Shown: one piece after another, positions 1-6,949 of the stretch
Layout: each line of letters begins with the position of its first letter
Numbering within the stretch: position 1 is the stretch's first letter
Assembly: GCA_937868675.1 (NCBI GenBank)
Contig: CALMNJ010000324.1
Coordinates: forward strand, 1 to 10,173
DNA: 10,173 nucleotides
From: an uncultured Bacteroidota bacterium
GTDB lineage: Bacteria > Bacteroidota > Bacteroidia > B-17B0 > Aurantibacillaceae
Direction: 5' to 3'
Program-made: the position numbers and the translations under genes
Notes under the pieces: model-generated
The model's input: the letters and a program-made list of their open reading frames with translations, nothing else
Database searches by the model: none
What the model was told of the DNA's origin: nothing

Positions 1-1
1 A

Positions 2-307
2 AAGGAAAAAATAACCGCAGCCCCTGTTGTTCAAATCAATGCCTGTGATACCATTACCTATGTAAAACACATAAAACCCATTATAGACAGCAAATGCATA
101 AGCTGCCACGCGCAATCCACGACGGGGCCCGATTTCAGGACCTATTCGGCTGTAAAATCGCGCGCAGTAAGTGGGGCACTTAAACTCAGAGCGATTGACC
201 CACCGGAAGGAAGCGGTTCACTGATGCCACAGGGAGGTCCTAAACTGGCAGCAGCCCAGCTGCAACTTATACAATGCTGGATAAACAACGGCCAGATAGA
301 GCAATAA
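2..307 (+). CDS. Small haem c-binding protein, C-terminal part (5' end outside window)
   Basis: This reading frame is open from the left edge and gives 101 residues before the TAA stop; its start and any signal peptide lie upstream. Visible residues 32-36 are CISCH, a standard CX2CH covalent haem c site. Met75, in an LMPQGG context, is the probable distal haem ligand, followed by the L..QL.LIQCWI..G ending typical of small class I-like and 'planctomycete-type' cytochrome c domains. Two further cysteines, Cys15 and Cys92, recur at matching places in the next gene and could form a disulfide. The two proteins align along most of their length, so they are tandem paralogues, 21 bases apart and probably in one transcript. 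Seen: haem motif, Met, paralogy. Known: such domains are exported and carry electrons. Inferred: an envelope electron-transfer or redox-sensing lipoprotein. The partner enzyme is not visible. Confidence 0.8.
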   Translation, partial: KEKITAAPVVQINACDTITYVKHIKPIIDSKCISCHAQSTTGPDFRTYSAVKSRAVSGALKLRAIDPPEGSGSLMPQGGPKLAAAQLQLIQCWINNGQIEQ

Positions 308-328
308 TCTGATACTATTTCAAAATTT

Positions 329-718
329 ATGCATAAAAAACACATTGCCGCAATTTCATTTATTTTCCTGGCCACAACGGCCACCTTTATTTCATGCGAC
401 AAAAAAGTGGGTAAAGTACCCGAAAAAAAAGTGGTGGTAGTAACACCCAGTACATGCGACAGTTCTACATTTAGTCAAAAAATATCACCCATTATCAGCA
501 ACAGCTGTACCACCAGCGGATGCCATGATTCAGGCTCGGGCAACGGCGATTTCACAAGCTATTCGGGCCTAAAGGTAAAGGTGGATAATGGTTCGCTTAA
601 AACAAGGGTTTTCGATACCCCGGATAATCCTATGCCCCCAACCGGTAATGGTGTATTAAGCAATCAGCAACTCACTTACATTAAATGCTGGCTCGACAAC
701 GGCGCCAAGAACAATTAA
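329..718 (+). CDS. Small haem c lipoprotein with CX4CH haem site
   Basis: A complete 129-residue protein. Residues 1-22 are a lipoprotein-type signal peptide: KK near the N-terminus, a hydrophobic stretch, then FISC with Cys23 as the likely lipidated residue. A charged, valine-rich linker (24-40) follows, then a domain paralogous to the upstream gene. The haem site is C60-TTSG-C65-H66, so four residues separate the cysteines instead of two. Met102 in PMPP is the probable distal ligand. Cys43 and Cys120 match the extra cysteine pair of the upstream protein. The C-terminal L..QL..IKCWL.NGA ending is typical of these small cytochromes. ATG 329 is chosen because it yields the signal peptide; no Shine-Dalgarno site is visible. 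It likely sits in the cell envelope facing the periplasm. Function beyond haem binding and electron transfer is unknown. CX4CH attachment is rarer than CX2CH, so haem attachment itself is inferred. Confidence 0.82.
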   Translation: MHKKHIAAISFIFLATTATFISCDKKVGKVPEKKVVVVTPSTCDSSTFSQKISPIISNSCTTSGCHDSGSGNGDFTSYSGLKVKVDNGSLKTRVFDTPDNPMPPTGNGVLSNQQLTYIKCWLDNGAKNN

Positions 719-756
719 TTTATTACATCCGGATCTGGTTATTGTTTATTGAACAC

Positions 757-775
757 ACAAGGCGGGTCACCTTGT
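757..775 (+). terminator. Weak hairpin between the haem c gene and htpG
   Basis: ACAAGG at 757-762 pairs with CCTTGT at 770-775 around a 7-base loop and is followed by CATTTTG. It lies 38 bases after the haem c gene's stop. The stem is only 6 bp and the following T run is short and interrupted, so this may be a weak terminator, an operator next to the htpG promoter, or chance. Confidence 0.25.
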
Positions 776-778
776 CAT

Positions 779-810
779 TTTGTCACCCTTTTTAATTGGT
801 ATTATTTTTG
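779..810 (+). promoter_or_regulatory. Bacteroidota-type promoter of htpG
   Basis: TTTG at 779-782 (-33 element) and TATTTTTG at 803-810 (a perfect TAnnTTTG -7 element) are separated by 20 bases, which suits the primary sigma factor of Bacteroidota. The predicted transcript start, a few bases past 810, falls close to GTG 821. This favours ATG 839 as the htpG start, with a leader of about 20 bases. No CIRCE heat-shock operator is visible. Confidence 0.6.
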
Positions 811-838
811 ATTTTAGTGTGTGAAATATGAACAACCT

Positions 839-2743
839 ATGAGTACAACTGCCACCGGAAAAATTAATGTTCAAACCGAGAACATTTTCCCCATCATTAA
901 AAAATTTCTTTACAGCGACAACGAAATTTTTCTGCGCGAACTGGTTAGCAATGCCGTTGACGCCACCCAAAAGCTGAAAGCCCTTAACAGTATTGGCGAG
1001 GCCAAAGGCGACCTGGGCGATATACGCATTGAAGTGGAAGTTGACAAGGGCTCAAAAACCATTACCATTAAAGATAAAGGTATTGGCATGACCGCCGAAG
1101 AGATCGAAAAGTACATTACCCAGATTGCATTCAGCGGTGCCGAAGAGTTCGTGAACAAGTACAAGGATAAAGTTGACAAAAATGTAGTAATCGGACATTT
1201 TGGCCTCGGATTTTATTCGGCTTTTATGGTGGCCAAAAAAGTGGAAATTTTCTCTCTTTCGTATAAAAATGGTGCCAAAGGCGTACGCTGGGAGTGCGAT
1301 GGCAGCCCTGAATATACGATCGAGGAAATAAGCAACCGTACTCAGCGAGGCACCAACATTGTGCTGCACATTACCGACGATTGTGAAGAGTACCTCGATA
1401 CGCACAAAATTGAAGGTCTGCTGAAAAAATACTGCAAGTTTTTACCCGTAGAAATAAAATTCGGCACCAAAAAAGATTGGGTTGACAAAGGCGAAAAAGA
1501 CGATAAAGGCGAAACTAAAATGACCGAGGTGGAGGTTGACAACATCATCAACAATCCTAACCCGGCATGGACAAAAAAGCCGAGCGATCTGAAAGACGAA
1601 GATTATGGCGGCTTTTACCGCGAGCTGTACCCTATGCAGTTTGAACAACCGCTTTTCCATATCCATTTGAATGTGGATTATCCTTTTAATCTTACCGGTA
1701 TTCTTTACTTCCCAAAGCTGAGCAACAAACTTGAAATGCCCAAAGACCGCATACAGCTTTACTGTAATCAGGTATTTGTAACCGACAATGTCGAAAATAT
1801 TGTTCCCGACTTCCTGACCTTATTACGTGGGGTTATTGACAGTCCGGATATTCCGCTTAATGTGAGCCGCAGCTACCTGCAAGCCGACGGAAATGTGAAA
1901 AAAATCGCTTCGCACATTACCAAAAAGGTGGCCGATAAACTGGAAGAAATTTCGAAAAAAGACCGGGCCGAATTTGAAAAAAAATGGGACGACATTAAAA
2001 TATTTGTGCAATACGGCATGTTGAGCGATGAGAAGTTTTACGAAAAAGCCGTAAAATTTGCCCTGCTCAAAAACACGGATGGAAAATACTTTAGTTTTGA
2101 AGAGTTTGAAAACCATGTTAAACCACTGCAAACCGATAAGGATAAAAAACTGGTTTACCTCTATGCCACTAATGCAGAAGAACAACACGCTTACATTGAT
2201 GCTGCCAAAAGCCGCGGTTACGAAGTGCTGTTGATGGATACCGTTATTGACCCGCACTATATAAACAGCCTGGAAGCCAAACTAAAAGACACCAGTTTTG
2301 TTCGCGTGGATTCGGATACCGTGGATAAACTGATAAAGAAAGACGAAAATAGCATCAGTAAGCTAAGCGAGGAGCAACAAAAAGAACTGCAACCTGTTAT
2401 TGAAGGCGCGGTTAACAAAGATCAGTTTACCGTGGTATTTGAGAACCTGAGCGAAACCGATGCTCCTATGCTTATAACACGGCCTGAATTTATGCGTCGC
2501 ATGAAAGATATGAACCAGCTTGGCGGCGGCGGCATGGGGTGGTATGGCAACATGCCTGATATGTATAATCTGGTGGTAAACAGCAATCATCCGCTTATTT
2601 CAAAAATTCTGGCCGAAACCGATAAGGACAAACAAAGCCAATTAGCCAGCCAAACGGCCGATCTGGCTTTGCTTTCACAAGGCCTGTTGAAAGGCGAAAA
2701 ACTTACCGGCTTTATAAAACGCAGTGTAGAAATGATTGGTTAA
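839..2743 (+). CDS. htpG: Chaperone protein HtpG (bacterial Hsp90)
   Basis: A 634-residue cytosolic Hsp90: a homodimeric, ATP-driven chaperone that remodels client proteins, often with DnaK. The GHKL ATPase domain covers roughly residues 8-215. It has the N-box ELVSNAVDA with catalytic Glu34 and Mg-binding Asn38, DKGIG at 79-83, and the lid/G2 region GHFGLGFYSAF from residue 119. A charged linker (KGEKDDKGETK) leads to the middle domain, which contains the conserved stretch NVSRSYLQAD. The C-terminal dimerisation domain carries a glycine-rich GGGGMGWYG loop before PDMYNLVVN, as in other Bacteroidota HtpG. An in-frame GTG at 821 would add six residues, but ATG 839 gives the usual N-terminus (short tail, then GKINVQTENIF) and fits the promoter position. 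Length is normal and no key residue is missing. It is probably monocistronic, with its own promoter and terminator. Confidence 0.97.
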   Translation: MSTTATGKINVQTENIFPIIKKFLYSDNEIFLRELVSNAVDATQKLKALNSIGEAKGDLGDIRIEVEVDKGSKTITIKDKGIGMTAEEIEKYITQIAFSGAEEFVNKYKDKVDKNVVIGHFGLGFYSAFMVAKKVEIFSLSYKNGAKGVRWECDGSPEYTIEEISNRTQRGTNIVLHITDDCEEYLDTHKIEGLLKKYCKFLPVEIKFGTKKDWVDKGEKDDKGETKMTEVEVDNIINNPNPAWTKKPSDLKDEDYGGFYRELYPMQFEQPLFHIHLNVDYPFNLTGILYFPKLSNKLEMPKDRIQLYCNQVFVTDNVENIVPDFLTLLRGVIDSPDIPLNVSRSYLQADGNVKKIASHITKKVADKLEEISKKDRAEFEKKWDDIKIFVQYGMLSDEKFYEKAVKFALLKNTDGKYFSFEEFENHVKPLQTDKDKKLVYLYATNAEEQHAYIDAAKSRGYEVLLMDTVIDPHYINSLEAKLKDTSFVRVDSDTVDKLIKKDENSISKLSEEQQKELQPVIEGAVNKDQFTVVFENLSETDAPMLITRPEFMRRMKDMNQLGGGGMGWYGNMPDMYNLVVNSNHPLISKILAETDKDKQSQLASQTADLALLSQGLLKGEKLTGFIKRSVEMIG

Positions 2744-2762
2744 AGATATAACTGCAATATTG

Positions 2763-2795
2763 AACCGGCGGCACCATTGGGTACGCCGGTTTTTT
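2763..2795 (+). terminator. Rho-independent terminator of htpG
   Basis: AACCGGCG (2763-2770) pairs perfectly with CGCCGGTT (2784-2791), with a small inner ACC/GGT stem around ATTG. The T run at 2790-2795 overlaps the end of the stem. The hairpin lies 19 bases after the htpG stop. On the other strand it stands immediately after the alkB-like stop codon, so it may also hinder - strand transcription, but no U-tract follows in that direction. Confidence 0.88.
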
Positions 2796-3393
2796 AGTTA
2801 AGTATACTTCTGAACGTGAGGTTAATACGCGGCATAACCTGCATTTTTGTTTTAGGCACGCTGTGTTCCCAATAATCCTGACAATCGCCCGCCATTACAA
2901 TAATACTGCCTGCGGCAGGTTCTACATCAATACGCTCCTTTTTTTGAAGATACGTGCGGAGTTGAAATTTTCTTGGAGCCCCAAAACTAACCGAGGCAAT
3001 GAGCGGTTGAAGCCCCAGTTCCTTCTCATTATCGCGATGCCAGCCCATGCTGTCGTTTCCATCGCGATACAGATTCAGAAGCACGCTGTTAAATTTCTCG
3101 CCAAGCTTTTCCTCCACCCTGCCCTTTATCTGTAACAGGCTACTGGTCCACGCAAGCCCCTGCATGGTGAGGCCAGAATAAGAATACGAAACCCCTTCGC
3201 TGGCATACCATGCGGTGAGGCGAGGCTGCATAACCTTGCGTCCGAATAATTTTATGGGCTCTTGCCGCCACGGTGTTTCTTTGATCAAAGTATTAAACAG
3301 GCTGCTGCATTCAGAACTTGTGAAAACACCTTCGAGATAATAAAGCGTTCCGTGGTGGGGTAACAGATTATGGGCTGTTTTTAATAATTTCAT
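2794..3393 (-). CDS. AlkB-like Fe(II)/2-oxoglutarate-dependent dioxygenase
   Basis: This 199-residue protein belongs to the AlkB family, which oxidatively removes alkyl groups (such as 1-methyladenine and 3-methylcytosine) from DNA or RNA, using Fe(II), O2 and 2-oxoglutarate. The iron ligands are visible: His119 and Asp121 in GWHRDNE, and His177 in WEHSVP. The closing R189-INLTF-R195 motif supplies the arginines that bind 2-oxoglutarate and contact substrate. NLYRDGNDSMGWHRD (from Asn107) and PRLTAWY (from Pro57) resemble the ALKBH2/ALKBH3-like branch more than classical E. coli AlkB. It starts 11 bases after the ispG stop and has no promoter of its own that I can see, so it is probably cotranscribed with ispG. 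The family call is firm. Repair of alkylated DNA is inferred from the family, and an RNA substrate cannot be excluded. The stop codon TAA lies inside the T run of the htpG terminator. Confidence 0.93.
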   Translation of the reverse strand: MKLLKTAHNLLPHHGTLYYLEGVFTSSECSSLFNTLIKETPWRQEPIKLFGRKVMQPRLTAWYASEGVSYSYSGLTMQGLAWTSSLLQIKGRVEEKLGEKFNSVLLNLYRDGNDSMGWHRDNEKELGLQPLIASVSFGAPRKFQLRTYLQKKERIDVEPAAGSIIVMAGDCQDYWEHSVPKTKMQVMPRINLTFRSILN

Positions 3394-3404
3394 GCCCTGC
3401 TTTT

Positions 3405-5345
3405 TCAGGACATCTTTTCGGTCCAGTCGCCGTGCTGCTTAATAAGGTCAATAAGCTCATCAACGGCGGTTTCGCTTGTAACATTTTTCTTTACCACTTC
3501 CCTGCCCTTGTAAAGGCTTATTTTGTCAGGACCGGTGCCCACGTAACCGTAATCGGCATCGGCCATTTCGCCCGGACCATTTACAATGCAGCCCATGATG
3601 CCAATTTTTATGCCTTTAAGATGGTCGGTACGCTCGCGTATTTTTTGGGTGGTTTCCTGCAAATCGAAAAGGGTGCGGCCACAGCTTGGGCAGGATATGT
3701 ATTCGGTTTTGCTGATGCGCATGCGGGTGGCCTGCAAAATGCCAAAGGCAGTTGAATTGCAAACGCGGGTACTTACACAATCTTTTTGTTTTATCCAGAT
3801 GCCATCGCCCATGCCATCAATAAATAAGCCACCTATATCGGTGCTGCTGTATAACTGAAACTGTGACTCGCTGAGCGCTTTATAATTACATTTAATAATA
3901 ACCGGCGCTTTGCAGTTGTGTTGTTGCAGTTCTAAGGCCATGCGGCGCAGGTCGGGCATGGTGTGGGCATTAAATGAATCCAGTACCAGACAAAGTGCGG
4001 TTTCCTGTTTCACCCTGTTTATAAAATCGGTGGTCAGCACTTCGGTTGTTACTGCTACAAAATTGAGTTCACTGCTGCGATGATGTGAGCGAAAAAACTC
4101 CTCGCCGCAAAAAAGCGGATAAAACCTTGGTTTGTTTGCGTTTTTTTTCCAGGTTTCTGAATTCACTATAAACCCAAGAGTACCCGGAATTTCAAAATCA
4201 ATATGGTGGTCGCCTGCATAAATATAATCCACCGCCATGTCGCTCAGGTTCCATTTATCCATGGGTACCGAGTAGTTATAACCAACACCTGACAAGGATG
4301 CGGCGGTTATGGATTCTTTCATGCTGTAATCGGCCACCACACGGGGCACATGGTGTCCGCCAAGGTTTATCACCTCGCGTGTTTCAAAACGTTTGTGATC
4401 GTAAGGATCGTATGGCAGCTCAACGTCCATTTCTTTTATGGCCACATGTCCCTGGCGTTTGCTATACCGTTCGGCCAGCATTTTGGCAACAGGTATTTCA
4501 AACTCTGGTTCTTCGGTGAGAGATACACGTATGGTATCGCCCAGTCCGTCTTCAAGCAAAGTACCAATTCCCACGGCAGACTTAATACGTCCGTCTTCTC
4601 CATCGCCAGCCTCAGTTACCCCGAGGTGCAGCGGATAATTCCGGCCTGTTTCAATCATTTTAGCCACCAGCAAACGGTACGCCTGTACCATTACCTGGGT
4701 ATTGCTGGCTTTCATGGAAATAACGAGGTTGAAGTAATTGTGGTCTTCGCATATCCTCAAAAACTCGAGGGCGCTTTCAACCATGCCCAGTGGTGTATCA
4801 CCATAGCGGCTCATAATCCGATCGCTCAGCGAACCATGATTGGTACCGATACGCATGGCGGTTCCGTATTCCTTACAGATTTTTACCAGTGGGGTAAAGC
4901 GGTTTCTGATGCGCTCCAGTTCGGCCTCGTAAGCACTATCCGAATAGTCAATGGTTTCAAATTTCTTTTTGTCGGCATAGTTGCCCGGGTTTACCCGAAC
5001 CTTTTCAACGAGGCGTGCGGCCAGTTCGGCGGCGTTTGGTGTAAAATGGATGTCGGCGCAAAGTGGGGTATTATAACCCAGCTTTTTTAGTTCTTTTTTT
5101 ATTTCTTCCAGATTACGGGCCTCGTTCATGCTGGGGGCAGTAATGCGCACCAGTTCGCAACCTGCATTTATCATGCGAATGCTTTGCGCCACGGTTGCAG
5201 CGGTATCCATGGTATCGGTGGTGGTCATGCTTTGCACCCGTATGGGGTGATGCGCGCCCAGCTTAAGATCGCCAATGCTTACTTCGCGGGTTATAAACCG
5301 CGAATATTCTGTGAGACTGTTGCAGTATTTTTTATGGAAATTCAT
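3405..5345 (-). CDS. ispG: 4-hydroxy-3-methylbut-2-enyl-diphosphate synthase, three-domain IspG (GcpE)
   Basis: A 646-residue [4Fe-4S] enzyme of the MEP isoprenoid pathway, converting MEcPP to HMBPP in the cytosol. Residues about 15-295 form the TIM-barrel domain (PIRVQSMTTTDTMDT, CADIHFTPNAA, KVRVNPGN, GVTEAGDGEDG). Residues about 298-540 are the large central insert found in Bacteroidota, Chlamydiae and plants; the E. coli enzyme lacks it and is about 370 residues long. The C-terminal domain holds the cluster ligands Cys552 and Cys555 (CPSCGR) and Cys586 (GCIVNGPGE), plus the conserved Glu593. ATG 5345 is preferred over TTG 5351, two codons upstream; known relatives begin close to the KYCNSLTEYSR stretch. 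A TATCTTTG promoter box lies 11 bases upstream of the ATG. The alkB-like gene follows after 11 bases. All catalytic residues are present. Confidence 0.97.
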   Translation of the reverse strand: MNFHKKYCNSLTEYSRFITREVSIGDLKLGAHHPIRVQSMTTTDTMDTAATVAQSIRMINAGCELVRITAPSMNEARNLEEIKKELKKLGYNTPLCADIHFTPNAAELAARLVEKVRVNPGNYADKKKFETIDYSDSAYEAELERIRNRFTPLVKICKEYGTAMRIGTNHGSLSDRIMSRYGDTPLGMVESALEFLRICEDHNYFNLVISMKASNTQVMVQAYRLLVAKMIETGRNYPLHLGVTEAGDGEDGRIKSAVGIGTLLEDGLGDTIRVSLTEEPEFEIPVAKMLAERYSKRQGHVAIKEMDVELPYDPYDHKRFETREVINLGGHHVPRVVADYSMKESITAASLSGVGYNYSVPMDKWNLSDMAVDYIYAGDHHIDFEIPGTLGFIVNSETWKKNANKPRFYPLFCGEEFFRSHHRSSELNFVAVTTEVLTTDFINRVKQETALCLVLDSFNAHTMPDLRRMALELQQHNCKAPVIIKCNYKALSESQFQLYSSTDIGGLFIDGMGDGIWIKQKDCVSTRVCNSTAFGILQATRMRISKTEYISCPSCGRTLFDLQETTQKIRERTDHLKGIKIGIMGCIVNGPGEMADADYGYVGTGPDKISLYKGREVVKKNVTSETAVDELIDLIKQHGDWTEKMS

Positions 5346-5356
5346 GTTCAACCCTG

Positions 5357-5364
5357 CAAAGATA
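5357..5364 (-). promoter_or_regulatory. -7 promoter element of ispG
   Basis: The - strand reads TATCTTTG, a perfect TAnnTTTG match, with its last base 11 bases before ATG 5345. No clear TTTG lies at the -33 distance. If used, the leader would be only about five bases. It separates ispG transcription from the carbonic anhydrase gene upstream. Confidence 0.5.
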
Positions 5365-5441
5365 ACAAGGAGATTCGAGAAAAGAATCCGAAGTTTTAAG
5401 CTTAACCAGCCTGTGGTTTTCCGAATACAAAGCGAGTTGGT

Positions 5442-6089
5442 TTACAGCGGTTTTTTAGTTGTTCCCAAATCGTAAATTTCACGAATACCCTCTAACTTTT
5501 TTGAAAAATCAATTTTAAGGTCAATGAGCTCACCTGAGTGAACATCAAAAACCCAACCATGAACAGTTGGGTAACCATATTGAAGGAACTGTTTTTGCAG
5601 AACAGCCATTTTAATAATATTGATGCACTGTTCCTCCACATTAAGCTCCACCAGTTTTTTGTAACGCGCGTCATCGTCAGTAATAGCATCGAGGGTGCTT
5701 TTATGCAGACGGTACACATCGCGCACATTGCGCAGCCATGGATTCAGAATCCCCATGTCTTCGGCCTGCATAGCGGCTTTTACACCTCCGCAAAAGTAAT
5801 GTCCGCACACCACCACGTGTTTCACTTTGAGGTAAGCAATGGCATACTCAATTACCGAGGCCGAATTATTATCGTTGTTTGGAACCAGATTGGCCACATT
5901 GCGGTGCACAAACATTTGTCCGGGCTGCACACCGGTCATTTCCTCGGCGGTTACCCGGCTGTCGCTGCAACCAATGTAAAGGATGTCGGGGGTTTGGCCT
6001 TTGGCCAGGTGCTCAAAAAACTCCTTGTCGGTGCTTTTCTTTTCGGCTACCCACTTTTTGTTGTTCTCGAAGATTTGTTTGTATAACAT
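5442..6089 (-). CDS. Beta-class carbonic anhydrase
   Basis: This 215-residue protein is of normal length for a beta-carbonic anhydrase, the zinc enzyme that interconverts CO2 and bicarbonate, here probably cytosolic since no signal peptide is seen. The zinc ligands are Cys41 and Asp43 in GCSDSR, and His97 and Cys100 in CGHYFCGG. Arg45 completes the conserved Asp-Arg dyad. Other family marks are VHRNVANLV (from Val61), SVIEYAIAYLKVKHVVVCGH (from Ser78) and the GYPTVHGWVFDV strand (from Gly172). ATG 6089 gives the usual start and has a TAGCTTTG promoter box 20 bases upstream. It lies 96 bases from ispG and 79 from the response regulator, so it may be transcribed alone. Its likely role is to supply bicarbonate for carboxylation reactions or to balance pH; that is family knowledge, not shown by the context. 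Confidence 0.95.
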   Translation of the reverse strand: MLYKQIFENNKKWVAEKKSTDKEFFEHLAKGQTPDILYIGCSDSRVTAEEMTGVQPGQMFVHRNVANLVPNNDNNSASVIEYAIAYLKVKHVVVCGHYFCGGVKAAMQAEDMGILNPWLRNVRDVYRLHKSTLDAITDDDARYKKLVELNVEEQCINIIKMAVLQKQFLQYGYPTVHGWVFDVHSGELIDLKIDFSKKLEGIREIYDLGTTKKPL

Positions 6090-6109
6090 GTCTGAAATAA
6101 AATAACAGG

Positions 6110-6117
6110 CAAAGCTA
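6110..6117 (-). promoter_or_regulatory. -7 promoter element of the carbonic anhydrase gene
   Basis: The - strand reads TAGCTTTG, a perfect TAnnTTTG match, 20 bases before ATG 6089. The predicted leader is about 14 bases. I found no good -33 TTTG at the usual distance, so the assignment rests on this box alone. Confidence 0.5.
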
Positions 6118-6168
6118 ATTATTTTTTCGGCTACGTTTTTTTACAGAATACCGGAATGGGATTGCCTA

Positions 6169-6879
6169 TTACTTTACACCAACTGAGTTAAGCAGTTCTT
6201 CGCGCACATCGCGGCTCACCGTAAATTCATTGAGTCCGATACACACCTTATCGGTTTGTATGCGGGTGATGTATTGCAGATTAATGATCGTGCCACGATT
6301 TATTTTTCTGAATTTTTCGTGCGGCAGCTTTTCATACATTTCGCCGAGTGTAGAGCGAACCATGAGTTTTTTACCGTTCTTAAGTTCCAGTACAGCATAG
6401 TTCTGGTCGCTTTGAATGAACATGATTTCGTAAAGGAACACCTTAATAAAATCGTAGCCATCCTTCACCATGATAAATTCCATGGGATTGGTAAGAGTGC
6501 CCGTAGTGCTGAAATTGCTCACCGCTATTTCAATAGCCGCATACAGGTCGTTTTTATTAAAGGGCTTCACCAGAAAAGCGTTTGGTTTCACTTTTTTGGC
6601 CCGCTCAACCGTTGCGGCATCGCTATTGGCGGTTAAAAAAATAAGGGGCATCTGGTATTTGCTTCGTATGTATTCGGCCAGATCAATACCATCCTTTCCC
6701 CCACCCAGATTCACGTCAATTAAAAGCAAATCGGGCTTCTCCTCCTCCACCATTTTTATGGCGCGCTGGTAATTGGGAGATGTGGTGCTAACTTCATAAC
6801 CCAGCTTTTTAAGTGCCAGGCAAATGGTATCAGCAATCACCATTTCGTCTTCTACCACGCCTATTTTAATTTGGTACAT
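6169..6879 (-). CDS. LytTR-family response regulator (REC-LytTR)
   Basis: A 236-residue two-component response regulator. The receiver domain (about 1-122) shows the acidic pair Glu10-Asp11, the phospho-acceptor Asp55 in LLIDVNLGG, Thr83 in FLTAN, and Lys105-Pro106 in LVKPF. A short linker (123-132) leads to a LytTR DNA-binding domain (about 135-232), with IMFIQSDQNYAVLEL and the conserved FRKINRGTIINLQYI segment. It is expected to bind DNA as a dimer once phosphorylated. The histidine kinase encoded just upstream on the same strand is the obvious partner; only the 66-residue zinc-ribbon gene separates them. No TAnnTTTG box is seen in the 66 bases before the ATG, which suggests transcription from further upstream. 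AAGAAGGA, 11 bases before the ATG, may assist ribosome binding. Its target genes are not evident from the sequence. Confidence 0.95.
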   Translation of the reverse strand: MYQIKIGVVEDEMVIADTICLALKKLGYEVSTTSPNYQRAIKMVEEEKPDLLLIDVNLGGGKDGIDLAEYIRSKYQMPLIFLTANSDAATVERAKKVKPNAFLVKPFNKNDLYAAIEIAVSNFSTTGTLTNPMEFIMVKDGYDFIKVFLYEIMFIQSDQNYAVLELKNGKKLMVRSTLGEMYEKLPHEKFRKINRGTIINLQYITRIQTDKVCIGLNEFTVSRDVREELLNSVGVK

Positions 6880-6925
6880 TTCTTTTTATAATCCTTCTTT
6901 TTTTAAATACGTATGTTACCGTTTA

Positions 6926-6949
6926 ATAATTTAGTATTCAATAAATTAT
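6926..6949. repeat. All-A/T inverted repeat over the end of the zinc-ribbon gene
   Basis: ATAATTTA (6926-6933) and TAAATTAT (6942-6949) form a perfect 8-bp inverted repeat around GTATTCAA. It includes the stop codon of the zinc-ribbon gene and lies in the gap before the response regulator. Having only A-T pairs and no U-tract, it would be a weak hairpin. It could be a protein-binding site, an RNA end-protecting stem, or chance in A/T-rich DNA. Confidence 0.25.

Noticed and set aside
142..402. Open - strand frame opposite the two haem c genes
   Set aside because: It crosses both coding regions and the gap between them in antisense, with no domain features; the + strand frames carry haem motifs and a signal peptide.
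4350..5090. Long open + strand frame (246 codons) inside ispG
   Set aside because: It lies fully antisense to the well-conserved IspG coding sequence and its translation shows no recognisable domain; it is a shadow frame.
5401..5441. Hairpin AACCA/TGGTT after the carbonic anhydrase gene as a terminator
   Set aside because: Only five base pairs and no U-tract on the - strand.
5538..6086. Open + strand frame (182 codons) opposite the carbonic anhydrase gene
   Set aside because: It mirrors the carbonic anhydrase frame nearly end to end, and the enzyme on the - strand has all its zinc ligands.
6908..6926. Two near-matches to a LytTR half-site (TACGTATGT and ACCGTTTAA) upstream of the regulator gene, suggesting autoregulation
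   Set aside because: LytTR sites usually come as direct repeats about two helical turns apart; these start 10 bases apart. Single half-site near-matches also occur at 6132-6140 and in the gap before the kinase gene, so chance is likely in A/T-rich DNA.
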